Assembly (NCBI GenBank): GCA_958299035.1
Contig: CATQJL010000001.1
Span: forward strand, 32,041,554 to 32,105,553
Origin: Cylicocyclus nassatus
Taxonomy: Eukaryota; Nematoda; Chromadorea; Rhabditida; Strongylidae
Direction: 5' to 3'
Length of the DNA stretch: 64,000 nt
The position numbers were made by a program, and so were the translations under genes. Positions 1-10,640 of this stretch are shown piece after piece; position 1 is the first letter of the stretch; every line of letters begins with the position of its first letter. The notes below the pieces were generated by a model, which was given only the letters and a program-made list of their open reading frames with translations, ran no database searches and was not told the origin of the DNA.

Positions 1-1165
1 TTTAGAACAGAGAGCGTAAAAAGAAAATTTTTAAGAAATTAGTCTCTTGATTTCAGAAGCACGGAAATTCGAAACGAACCTAGTCCTCTTGAAACGAAAG
101 CATGCCCAAGAAAGTAGAGAAAGAGTGTTTTTTTAGATGATTTCCACAGTTTTCTGAAGCACTGTGTTTTTTTTGCGAACCAACAATCCGAAAAAGATGT
201 TTGAAAAACTGCATTAATTCTGCTACAACCTAATAATTTGTATACCTGCTTCTGAACACTGTATAAGTGAAAACTGCTAAAAAGTGTCAAAATGATGAGC
301 GCATTATTCTAAGCTATTAGGTCGTTTCATAAGTTCTTGGCGTTTGCATTTTTGTCTTCAGTTCTTTGAGGAGCGACTACTTTCCGCAAGTTGCGTATAT
401 AATTGAAAAGGGTGATTGCGCTGTTTGAATTACCATAAACGACTTTAGTGGAAAGCAGATTTATTTCAGTTTTTTCAGCTACCAAAGATGGAAATTTGAG
501 GAAGCAAATAGATGTATTTTGGGCATTTGATGCTTTTGCGTGTGAAAGTAGGCGTTTTTTGTACGGTTTGTTAGGAATTAGGGGTAATGGCGTTTGCTTG
601 TCAATTTGGGACAAAAAGAGATTGGTTTGCTTTGAGAATCAAGGGTCAATCGGCATGCTTTTGATCACGGCTTCTCGGGGACGGGAAGGACCTCCTGCGC
701 TGGAAATTGCCGGCCGTACCGTATACTATACTTGGGTCCGAATCGAATAGAAATTCGATCATTCGAATAAAACATTCGAATATATTCGTATTCGAAATTC
801 GATATTCGGAGTTCTTCCATTTTCGAATAATATTCGAAACTCGAATAATTGAGAAAACGGGGTTTCGAATAAAATTCGAAACTCGAATAATCAAAAAACA
901 GGGTTTCGAATAAAATTCGAAAACTCGAATAATCAAAAAACGAGGTTTCGAATATTATTCGAAAACTCGAATAATCAAAAAACGGGGTTTCGAATAGATT
1001 TTATTCGAATGTTTTATTCGAATGTTTATTCGAATTCGTATTCGAATGTACTCCGTATTCAGATTATTCGACTTTGTTGCATAGCCATCTGCTGAGTATC
1101 AAGCTCTCTTCGTCCGCGTTTTTTTTCGCAAAACTCGGTAATGCATCTTTTGCAACCGGTATACC

Positions 1166-1500
1166 GGCGGCATGGCGTTATACTACTAAGACCTCGCCGC
1201 CAAAGCTCGCCGCCATAGTCGGCACGCGCGCCGAGCTGGCTTACTGTATCCCGTACCCATTTTGCACCGGTGAGCCTAAGCCATGAGGCAATCGCGCAAA
1301 TGCAGCCTCGTCAGCTTTGTCGCGGTGCGACATCGCGCGCGACGTCGCACCGCGACAAAGCTGACGAGGCTGCATTCGCGCGATTGCCTCATGGCTCACC
1401 GGTGCAAAATGGGTGCGGGATACAGTAAGCCAGCTCGGCGCGCGTGCCGACTATGAGGCGAGCTTTGGCGGCGAGATCTTTGTAGTATAACGCACGTCCT
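1166..1500. mobile_element. Foldback element, 335 bp, GC-rich
   Basis: Two roughly 165 bp arms meet at about 1333 with nearly no loop (centre GCGCGCGACGTCGC). It is flanked by CCGGTATACC at 1156-1165 and 1501-1510. The related transposon at 43797-45019 lacks it: there the corresponding site reads CCGTTATACC once (minus strand, around 44625). The paralog is thus an empty site and the 8-10 bp duplication is a true TSD, which suggests a Mutator-like or hAT-like source. No coding capacity. Confidence 0.85.
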
Positions 1501-2204
1501 CCGGTATACCTTTGAACTGTATGGAGAGTCGCATTCTTCCGACAGCTTGCAACAGTAAAAAAAATCATATGTGGATTTTAATTGATGTTTTTTCGATCAA
1601 TGAGATTGTTCGCACTGCTATTGGCACCAAATCAGCAAAGAAGATATCAAATTCAAGCTCATGTTTTGAGTTCATCTGAATTGAAATGGCTGTTCTTCTT
1701 TTTTTTTGCATTGCTCATGCTTGCGGTACGCAAAGCCCACACTAGTAAGCACTCTCGCTCGCATAAATTATTGCAAAACTGCCTATTCGTTACCTTGGAG
1801 TTTTTTTGCGAATTGGTGTATACTGAGTAAAGGACATCGCAGTTGTAGTGCAGGATTAGACGGTTTAGATCGCCGTATGCGATTTGCCAGTTACGAGATG
1901 TCTTCAGATGTAATGGCAGCTTACCACAAATGTTTAGCGTGTACAACATACTAAAAAGATAAATGCCCTGCATTCTGTACTTTCAAAATAGGTTTTGGAC
2001 AATTTGAGTATTGCTATACCACGTCGCCACTGAAATGCCTGCAGTATGCCCGGGGTTATAGGGGCATTCGTGCTCGCTTCGCAGAGGAAACCACATGCCT
2101 TCGTCCACGACTAGCTTATACCACACAAGACGAAAGTCCCCGATGAACAGGCAATGTATCTCAGCATTTGTGGCATTTAGGTGGCACATATGGGCTACCG
2201 TTGT

Positions 2205-2625
2205 TGTGGGGCTGGGAGTTGGTACGAGGGGGTAAGTGAGGGTGCTAATATGGATAAAAATTTACTTTATCGATTTCATCAATTTCTAAAGAAGTCTTAG
2301 CTGCGAGGCTGGAAGTTGGTACAAGTGGGTAAGTGAGGGTGCTGATTAGGGATAAAAATTTACCTTTATCGATTTTATCGATTTTTGGAAAATCTTGAGC
2401 TACGAGGTTGGGAATTGGTACAAGGGGGTAAGTGAGGGTGCTGATTGAGGATAAAAATTTACTTTATCGATTTTATCGATTTTTGGAAATCTTGAGCTAC
2501 GAGGTTGGGGGTTGGTACAGAGGGGTAAGTGAGGGTGCTGATTAAATCGAAATCTATTTATTGATTTCAGCAATTTTTGGAAAATTTTGAGCTAGGAGTT
2601 GGTATAGGGGATACTGGGGGGCTGA
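2205..2625 (+). repeat. Tandem array of ~98 bp ATCGAT unit
   Basis: Four to five degenerate units, each with GCTGGGAGTTGGTAC, then GGGGTAAGTGAGGGTGCTGA, then TTTATCGATTTTATCGATTT and a segment like TTGAGCTACGAGG. Starts are near 2210, 2309, 2406 and 2504. The same array lies inverted in the second copy (about 44105-44395), and related ~120 bp units occur in the otherwise different repeats at 30115-30390 and 32160-32990. Confidence 0.8.
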
Positions 2626-3094
2626 TTATGACTGGATCGGCTTTAGCCAGATATGTCGGCAAGTTTGAGATGTGATTGCCTTAGTTATTCGATAAATCAT
2701 TCGAATATTTATTCGAAATTCGACTTCCAATGTTCGAATATATTCGATATTCATTCATTCGATATTTTTGATTTTCCGAATTTATTCGAAATTCATTCAT
2801 TCGATATTTTTGATTTTCCGAATTTATTCGAAATTCATTCATTCGATATTTTTGATTTTTCGAATTTATTCGATATTCGTTTATTCGAGATTTTTTATTT
2901 TCGAGTTTATTCGATATTCATTCATTCGATGAAAAATTATCGAATTACCCAAGTATACCGTATACAACCCAATTAGACTGTCTAGAAAAGACCATATCGC
3001 GGAAAAAGCCTAATAGACAGATGTAGTGAGTTTTTCTGCATGACGAAAGACGTGCCATACGGCAAACGTTAAAACCTTCCTGCAAGATATGTCT

Positions 3095-3250
3095 GGAATG
3101 TACTTCATACCCAAACGTACTCCAAATCTTGCTCTATCGCATTATCATTTGTTCCGCCCTCTCACAAACCTTATGAAGGTCCATGTTTCGATTTTTGAAA
3201 GTGATTGGCGCTCGTTGAATGACTTTCTTGGGACCCTGCGTGCTGCGGTT
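3095..3250 (+). pseudogene. Mariner transposase C-terminal remnant
   Basis: Frame beginning near 3110 reads TPNLALSHYHLFRPLTNLM and continues to a SLNDFL segment. This resembles the mariner DD34D transposase C-terminal region (family pattern SPDLAPSDYHLF..L followed by a segment of the type xDVKNYLDEFF). In that pattern the last catalytic aspartate lies in APSD; here the position reads LSH, so the catalytic residue is lost. Upstream sequence is cut by the inserted transposon at 727-2957 and no N-terminal helix-turn-helix is recognisable. The remnant is non-functional. Confidence 0.6.
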
Positions 3251-3394
3251 TAAAAAAATTGAGATTGGAAAGCTGACAGGAATGTGGCAAGGTCGTGCGC
3301 TACATCGAAGGCCCTATTATTGACTGAATTTCATCAAAAATTGATGATTCTGTTGGTTTATAAAAACGCTACTAACTTATGGAACGACCCAATA

Positions 3395-4084
3395 GAACAA
3401 ACATAGCAGCATGAAGAGATGACTTGCAGAGCCTAAAGCAACAAAACGACGTACCGAGAGGTAAGCTTACGAGGTAGTACCTAGACATTAGGACTAAACC
3501 GCTCACACCTGGCCTTCACCAAACTCACCATGTGCCAACTTCCTTTGTATTTGAGCACAAACAGGTGGCCATGCATTTGGTGAACAAGCGGATAGAGAAA
3601 AGTCAAAACGTTAACTTTTTGCGGTAAGCTTGCGAATATTCAAAAAGTCTCGTCCATTTCTTAGACTAGTGTCAGAGCACACTTGCTGCTTTTTAGTAGC
3701 ACAGTCGCATGGCAGTGGCCCGTGCTCGTAGATTTTCCGCGGTTCTACATAATCGTGGAGGTTTGCGGACTTTTTTCAATCAAAAATCACGGCCTATAAG
3801 CACCCGAAAAATATTTTAAACGCAGATGACCAAACCAGCAACAGCATCTCTACCATTCAGTGTATTGCCTTCAATCTACATGCAGAATTACGTAACACGT
3901 ATCTAACTATCACATAAATTGGCTCCAATACGTATCGTATATATGCAAGTTCATTTTTTTACTTCTAAGAATGTTGTAACTAAGCTGCATTTCTGTCGAT
4001 GCTACAGCGTAGGCGCGGAGTGAAGATTTGACGATAAAAACGAAAAAAATATAACTTCTACTTTTTTTCGTTATCCCCCACAAT
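3395..4084. other. Unannotated stretch
   Basis: No open frame of note, no clear splice-bounded exon and no terminal repeats were seen between the mariner right end and the RTE 5' region. Confidence 0.5.
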
Positions 4085-5270
4085 GGTCGGCCGCATTAAC
4101 ATGGCGTGGGGGGTGACACTGGGTGTCAAACTGCGATGCCAGCCGGGTGTTTACCCTGGGAGGGCCTCCCAAGCTGTGAAGGAGTTTGACGATTCCGATT
4201 TTGGCCGGATACCTAGCTAAGAGCCGGCCAGGCCAGATCTCTCGCCGTCTGGTTTTCCGGTCGCTTGACGATTCTCCGCTTCACACCCGGTCAGCGATCG
4301 CTCCGTGGAGAGCAGGCCTATTAAGTCTGCACCAAGAGCAGGCCTATTAAGTCTGCTCTTGAAGGAAACTATTTAATACTACTCCGTCAGTTAGAAGAAT
4401 AGAATGTAACCCTGAACATCGGATCCCGCCTACGGCACCGAATGGTAGCAAGAACGATGTCAGGGTACTCAGGGCGCCTGGAGTTGGACAAAAACGACAC
4501 GTTTGCCCGGGCGAGACGCCCTGCCTCACGCTCTGCACCTACAACGCCAGGACAGTTTTCACAAACGCCGATCTTCGCGCTCTTCTCAACGCTGCAGAGC
4601 ACATCAACCACGTGATCGCTCTGCAGGAAACGAAGTCCAGAAAGAAGGACGTGCGACAGATGAGTGATGGGAGCCTCATCATTCGTGGTAAAAAGGTTCC
4701 ATCACGAAACATTGAAGGCGTTGGCTTTGTCGTCCACCCATCTATCGCCCTTCTTGTCAATTCGCATGAGATCCTTTACCTCGGCTAGCCATCCTACAAC
4801 TACGACCTTCACGTCAGAAGACCATCAGCAACTGTTACTCTCCAACATCAGCAGCTGATGATCAAAGCTAGAAGCTTTCAACGAAAATGTGGAGGAGGCC
4901 GTCCGCAACGAGAAGTTTTTTTCACAAGTTTGTCATCGACGCTTCAGTGCGAAAATTCGGATGCCACTAGAGAAGGAATACAGGATTGGGAAGTTTGGAT
5001 ATGGGCTCCGAAATGATAACGGCAACCGTCTTGTTGGGCTTTTCTCCGCCGCACGGCTTTTCCATGGAAATTCCATCTTCATGAAGAAAGAACATTGCCG
5101 GTGGACATGGGAATCGCTCAACGGAACGACTCAGCGGAGATCGATTACATTCTCACCAACCGAAGGTGGAGCTTGCTCGATGTCTCAGTAGTTCCATCCT
5201 TCTGCTGCGGCTCCGATCACCGCCTCCTTCGAGGGAAGGTACGATTCAGTCAAAAGCTTGAATGACTGTC
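4085..5270 (+). pseudogene. RTE retrotransposon A: 5' region and endonuclease relic
   Basis: The GC-richer leader (4085-4480) includes a 25 bp direct duplication (GCAGGCCTATTAAGTCTGC twice, 4312-4360). From 4521 the frame reads [12 protein letters not shown] and ALQETK, the Asn and Glu motifs of an AP-type endonuclease, then GVGFVVHPS; after a stop and frame changes come FHGNSIFMKKEH and RWTWESLNGT; near 5138-5270 come EIDYILTNRRW and FCCGSDHRLLRGK, carrying the catalytic SDH. The motif order matches RTE-clade ORF2 endonuclease. Several stops and frameshifts make it dead. Confidence 0.85.
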
Positions 5271-6335
5271 ACAGTGCTGCAAGGAAGATTGTTGCTTATG
5301 ACGGTAACAGGCTGGAGGAGCTCATATCAAGTTGTGACTGACCCATCGAGGAGAACCCAACGAACGACTACGACCGGCTTCTGAAGGGATTGCAAGCCTG
5401 CGGAAAGTGGGCGTCAGTTATTTTCAAGAAGAGACGCATTTCAAAGACTACCAAGGAACTACTCGAAAGAAGAAGATCACTGAGACAAGATCAAAGTGCC
5501 CATTTCGAGCGACTGATGACCAGCACCAGCTGCAGAACAGCTTTGCAGGAGAATCTCAGTAAGTACAGGCAAACCAAGATACTGGAAGCAGCCGAAGGAA
5601 GATGAAGTTTCAAGAAGTGCCGAAGGGACCTCTGTGAATATCAGCTACCGCTGGCTGCACTGTTGAACATAAAAGGACTCCGACTTTTTCTTAATACAAG
5701 ATAAAATCTATCTACCGTGAATTCTACTTGCTGAAGTGCGTACGGCGATTCAGACCATGAAGACGTCCACTGCTCCAGGACCATCTACAATCTTTCCGTC
5801 AAATTTCTGCGAGCCGGAGGACAACGTCTACAGAGATTCTCGCGTCGCACCTAACATCTTACCTTCAGAAGGAAAAAATTCCCGACCAGTGGAAAACATC
5901 AAGAACCGTCCTTTTTTTCAAGAAGGGTAAATGGGAAGATCTTCGGAGCTACCGCCAATATGCCTACTGAGTGTGCTCTACAAGCTTTTCAAGAAGATTG
6001 TCTTCGCTCGTATATCTAGAACACTGGATGAAGCTCATCCCAAGAACAAGCTGGATTTCGCAAAGGAGACAGCTGCATGGACCACATCTAGATGGTTTCG
6101 AGGGTCATAGAAGTCTGCCGAAAGTACCGACTGCCTTTTACCCCTAGCCTTCGTCGACTACGAGAAAGTCTTTGACAGCTTTGAAACCAACGCCATCCTG
6201 TCAGCGCCACTCGATCAAGGAGTAAACCCAGCTTACGTGAGGACGTTAGCCGACTGTTACAAAGATTGTAGAACGAAGTCCCAACCCAGGAAGTGTTACA
6301 AGGAAGATCCACAATATAATTGAAGATTCCCTGTG
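5271..6335 (+). pseudogene. RTE retrotransposon A: linker and 5' part of reverse transcriptase
   Basis: After a linker (KTTKELLERRRSLR around 5450) the reverse transcriptase begins at about 5736 with TAIQTMKTSTAPGPS. Fragments then read WKTSRT-like, SCMDHI and FVDYEKVFDS (motif A with its catalytic Asp). Homology stops at about 6335 after DCYKDCRTKS, before the YADD motif, so the 3' half of the element is missing. Frames change several times. It is contiguous with the endonuclease relic upstream, and both are one old insertion on the plus strand. Confidence 0.8.
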
Positions 6336-6384
6336 TTGGAAGAAGGTTTTAAATACAAGAATCGACACTTTTCTTAGCGTATTT

Positions 6385-7270
6385 ACACGACTAAGGTTCG
6401 CCGCCGTAGGGAGGCCGAGGTGCCGAAAACTGCAATGTACAGCCGAGTTTAATCTAGGCCTCTCATGCTATGAAAAAGTTCGACATCTCTGAGTTTTGTT
6501 CGGATAACTAGCTAGGAGCAAGCCAAGCCAGTTCCTTGCCGTTTGGCGTCAGGTAAGAATTGCTGGTGGTATCCATCCCAAGTACCGAATTCGGCAAGTA
6601 TCCTGGAAGGCAAGAGCACTGCCTGGTAATTCTCGCCCTAATTAAAGAACATTTTTCTTACTTAATCACCAAAAAGGGAAGGAATCCAGCACAGAATATC
6701 ACCTACTCATGTGGTGACAAGTCATAGATACTTGCATGCCTCATGCTCTGCATCTACAACCAGGACACCACAAACGCCAGCATCCATGCTCTTCTCGATG
6801 CTGCAGAGCACATTAATACCACTTTATCGCTTAGCAGGGAACGAAGATCAGGAAGAAGCACCTGCATCGTTGAGCGATGGAGCGCTCATTAATCGTGTTG
6901 CAAAAATTCCTTGAAGAAATTAAAGGCGTTGACGTTGACGTCCACCTATTTGTAGTTTATGTTGACGATTATAAGATTCTATCAACTCGACCGGCCATAT
7001 TATGCCTACGACTTCCACCATTGGCACTGTCAACTGCTACTACTTATAAGGAGCTAAAAGCCGAAGCTAGGTGCCTTCCACGGAGACGTGGAAAAGATCG
7101 ACAGCAACGAAAAGTTTTTCTATTATTTTTGTGGGCTACACGAGAAAATTGGAATGACTGAAAGACGCTTCTGTACGACAAACTTTTTTGAGCTTGTCGC
7201 CCGCGACCTTTTCATGAAAATTGAGAAAAAATCGCTACTGGGCACTGGAATCCTCTTCCGAAAGGAGTAA
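6385..7270 (+). pseudogene. RTE retrotransposon B: 5' region and endonuclease relic
   Basis: A second leader (6385-6680) with the same kind of sequence as copy A is followed by endonuclease fragments in shifting frames: HALHLQ (counterpart of TLCTYN), a degraded ETK region, then FVVYVDDYKILSTRP near 6950 and, from about 7088, EKIDSNEKFFYYF and a TERRF segment. The C-terminal SDH part is displaced to 8806, because unrelated DNA (about 7271-8805) has been inserted. Same strand and family as copy A, more decayed. Confidence 0.7.
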
Positions 7271-7852
7271 AGCAAAAATCAACTTTGTTTTTTTACCAAT
7301 CGAGGATAGTAACGTGATTAGCAACGCGATCGACTAGTCTTGGATGCTTGCCAAAGAAAGATGCGGGCTACATAATGCCACGGAATCAATCTTCGATGCC
7401 AGATGCGTATCCCTTGGCAGAAAAAATCTTGCGCTATAGATAGGAATGTGTGAAGCTGTATAAAAAATGATAGAGCCAGCAAGCGAACGTCTACACATAC
7501 GTTTTTATTGTTACTCATGCATTTATATCACTTACACTTATGCTTATGGCCTCCTCGTATCCGCTCATTCCTTGTACATAGTGAAGCACATTAAATATTC
7601 TCCTAACATATATTTGTTGTCTATACTGGTATGTTGGTATGTCTGAAAGTTATTTGTCACGGTTTACTCACCTATTTTTGAGATATACGACAATATATGT
7701 GTTTCGTCTGTTTAATGTTTAACACGTTGCGAACCGCGAAATCTCGCGCGGCAAAAAGATTGTACTTTCAGCCGCTAGCCAACAAAAGACCTTGTCGATT
7801 TGGGTTACATCTGTAATCAGCATGCCAGATAAGCTCCATACCCAAAGTTCTG

Positions 7853-8330
7853 ACAAGGAGAGGATACTTAGTCGAAAGCACCAATCTAGATGATGCATAT
7901 ATCATCTGGACGTGCTTGGAGCGCTGATTTCAAATCTGGCAAAATCAGCTGCGGAGCGCCTTTGGGCAACGAGTTATGGTTGTTTTTGTGAAGAAAATTT
8001 GAAGTCGAGGGAAGAAAAAAATTATACGCAGAAGTCTCCAGTTGGGCTCGAATGGGAAAGTGATGTCTGTCAGATTACTCTGCGCAAAGAGAAATGTCTG
8101 TCTTCTATACACACATTTAAAATGAGTCTGTCTGCAAAATATACATGTTGTAACAATCACTTTTACTCTCTTTACCCATTGAATTTTTTGGCTCTTGAAA
8201 CGGTCATAGCTCCTTACCCAAAGGCGCTCCGCAGCTGATTTTGCCAGATTTGAAATCAGCGCTCCGAGCAGGTTACAATGATATATGTCTCATCTGGATC
8301 GGTGCTTTCGACTAAGTATCCTTTCCTTGT
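7853..8330. mobile_element. Foldback element family D, copy 1 (0.48 kb)
   Basis: The terminal inverted repeats are about 135-140 bp, starting ACAAGGAGAGGATACTTAG and ending with the inverse (CTAAGTATCCTTTCCTTGT). The arms share AGCGCTGATTTCAAATCTGG and GCAAAATCAGCTGCGGAGCG. A longer relative lies at 56051-57667. No target duplication was found. It sits inside retrotransposon B. Confidence 0.8.
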
Positions 8331-8805
8331 GAGTAAATTCGAAGCGTTTTATGTCTGTGAGAAGGACTTCTGTGCTTTTTTAAAAATAGAAACAAGAACT
8401 CAAATTTTAATAGTATTTAAAAGTATCTACGTTGTACACAGTACATATCTCTATCAAAACTACGGTTTTCTTTTTAAATATTGAAGCAAAGAATTGTTGC
8501 GACGTTTGCACGCGTCGTTCGCGTTGCCGCACTAGATGCAACTGCGGTTCGATTTGTCCTCATATCTCCTAAACACTTATCGGTGGCACAGCTCCACAGG
8601 GATATTTGAAAAGTTGGAGCTTAGGCCTTTGACATGGTAAACTTGGAAAAAAGACCTCCTGTAAACGTCAAAAAGATTTTTCAGGGTAGCGCGCTGCACC
8701 ATGTGCAGCACCGATCCGAAGCGTGTTAAGTCTATTGGAAAGTTTTCGCGAATTTTGAGGTAAAGCTTGTCTCATGTTTGTCTAGTTCCACTGTTTTCGT
8801 TATAG

Positions 8806-9325
8806 TCCGATCGCTTCTTGGGCAAGGTACCATTTAGTCGAAAGTTGGAAGCAAGGGGCTATGAAGGTGACAGGCTGGGGGGAGGGGGGGGGGCTTGACC
8901 CAAGTTGTTACTTTTTAGTCAAGAAGAAAACGCGTGTATGACTACGACCAAAGGCCTCAAAGTCTTGACAAAAGATAGAGTCTATCGCAAAGAATTTTTA
9001 CACAAGCCTCTTCCGCTCATCGGCAAAGCCGCGCTTGTTGGTTTTATTAGAAAAAAAAAACCGCCAAGGATTCTATCTGCCGGAGGGGCGCTGCGATGCA
9101 TACCATGAACACGTCCATAGCTTCAAAAAAGATCACTTTGATGAATTTTCGCGACTCAATGAATAACGTCTTCACGAGGTTTTCGCGCCGCATCTAATAT
9201 CTTACTTCGAGAGGAAAGTATCTTCGACTAGTGAACAACTTCACAAACCGTCCTTCACTTCGGAGAGAGTAAAAAAATGAATTTTCAAATGCACGGTCTT
9301 TCATATTCAGCACACTGGATAAAGC
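8806..9325 (+). pseudogene. RTE retrotransposon B: linker/RT fragment after interruption
   Basis: The sequence around 8808-8860 (SDRFLGKVPFSRKLEARG) aligns with the SDHRLLRGKVRFSQKL region of copy A, so the element resumes here. From 9095 fragments read NTSIASKKIT and then SRRI*YLTSRGK, corresponding to the start of the RT domain. A G-run (8880-8892) lies in the linker. Homology is lost after about 9325. Confidence 0.65.
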
Positions 9326-9329
9326 CACT

Positions 9330-10479
9330 TTTAAAAAGATAAACTTGAAAAGGGCTCTGCGCTTGGATCAAATCCAGGATCATATGTGCTTTGAAAAATA
9401 TTGACTGACGCTCCTGACAACTTATGAATCTTCCAGATTTCTATATATCTGCAAAGCAGACATCGGATTGCCTTGATAGGCGTAAAGGGGAAGAACAAAA
9501 AGTGACAAAGTGACAAGTGACAATGCAAAGTGAAATTGAACAAAAAATTTTGCTTACGCTTTGAAAAATAAGTGTTAGAATTACACACGAATTTATTGGG
9601 AATCAAAATGCATTTTTACTCAACTTGCTGAATAGATTACTGAAGGATCTAAAACTGGGTTTTTATATGAAGTAAGAAAGGGGCAAGAAAGTAAGAATCT
9701 TGAAGATTTCAATTGATGCCCATTAAGCCATCGAACTTCTGCGGCTTCCCCCTCCAAACAAAACTTGCATGCCTTTTGTCACATGAGTCATTCACATATA
9801 TACTTTCAACTTTTCATTCTTTTACAAATTCCTTCCTTCTTTTCCTACATCCTCCTCATTTGAAGATGTCGCCCCCAATGCTGACTGCGACCCCATAACT
9901 GCAAAGCAAGCTTGCTCCGTTTTTTGTGTAAAGGAGAAAATTTGACAATGTGCACCAGAATGGAAAAAAGACTAGTGAAACAAAGAAACTATTATGGCAC
10001 CAAAATGTGCAGATAGCAGTAGCGGGCAACTGTCTCTGCAATTAGAAAAGTCAAGTGAAAAAATAGCATGACAACTTTCGTAATTAGGCGGCTTCGAAAC
10101 CATCTGAAAAGCCATCTGAGGTCGCTCAAAGCACATAAAGTCTCAAATTTATTCTTCACCATTTTACATGCCTCAAATCTGCATTCTGAACGCTAATGAG
10201 CTCCTGATGAGTCTCAAACTCGCTGCTATCCGCAGTTGATCCGCAGTTTTTGATTTACAGCGATACTGTCCAACGTGCAGTGGTGCGCACTAGGCACAGT
10301 ATGCGGTCAAAGCGGACTGTACTAACATCTTTGTTTCTTTTCAATCTATGTATTTTTCCAATGCTCAATCGTTTTCTATTTGTTGTTTTCTATGACTAAA
10401 GCACAGGGGTACATGTTACTTAATGTGGCAAATTCAAAGATGACTCAGCTTTTCGAAAAATGCTTAGAGGCACTGTCCA
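9330..10479. other. Unannotated stretch
   Basis: No supported gene, terminal repeat or RNA. A purine-rich block (9480-9530) has short GTGACAA direct repeats. Confidence 0.5.
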
Positions 10480-10640
10480 GCAGAGGCCGTATTCGTATTC
10501 CCCTCCCATTGCTATCTAAAGTAAAATGAACTTTGAGGTAGATTATAACTCAAGGTACACTCTACCTTGAGGCTGTTTCGTATTCATCAAAGTACCTCAA
10601 GGTTAATTCTACCTCAGCTTGCATGAGTGCGGTGATGCTC
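10480..10640 (+). repeat. CTCAAGGTA repeat block 1
   Basis: It contains interleaved inverted copies of CTACCTTGAG/CTCAAGGTA and the segment CGTATTCATCAAAGTACC. Block 2 (12390-12510) has the same orientation and block 3 (14765-14935) the opposite, so blocks 1 and 3 could be the decayed termini of a ~4.4 kb element. Confidence 0.6.

Larger units (their letters stand above)
727..2957 (+). mobile_element. TTCGAATA-rich DNA transposon, copy 1 (8 bp TSD)
   Basis: The ends are TATACTTGGGT and its exact inverse ACCCAAGTATA, flanked on both sides by CCGTATAC (719-726 and 2958-2965), an 8 bp target duplication. Inside each terminus is a 250-320 bp array of self-complementary TTCGAATA-type motifs (about 737-1050 and 2690-2945) in opposite orientation. 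The middle contains a 335 bp foldback insertion and a tandem array of an ATCGAT-bearing unit. No transposase is visible, so it is non-autonomous. An 8 bp TSD fits hAT or P superfamilies; the terminal sequence is not one I recognise. Confidence 0.85.
317..3392 (+). mobile_element. Mariner-like DNA transposon relic, interrupted
   Basis: The left end starts TTAGGTCGTTTCATAAGTTC and the right end is its inverted counterpart (GAACGACCCAA), both abutting the dinucleotide TA at 315-316 and 3393-3394. TA target and TTAGGT-type termini are the mariner hallmark. Only about 0.8 kb belongs to the mariner itself (317-718 and 2966-3392); the rest is a later transposon inserted at 727-2957. A transposase remnant lies near the right end on the plus strand, so the element reads left to right. 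It is defective. Confidence 0.75.

Noticed and set aside
740..1050. TTCGAATA array as a CRISPR-like array
   Set aside because: Units are short, self-complementary, irregularly spaced and lie inside a eukaryotic transposon terminus; there are no spacers of constant length.
2653..2976. Apparent proteins with repeated FEIHSFDIFDFPNL-type units (also 43796-44101)
   Set aside because: They are translations of the TTCGAATA array; unit repeats and absence of stops follow from the DNA repeat, in both orientations.
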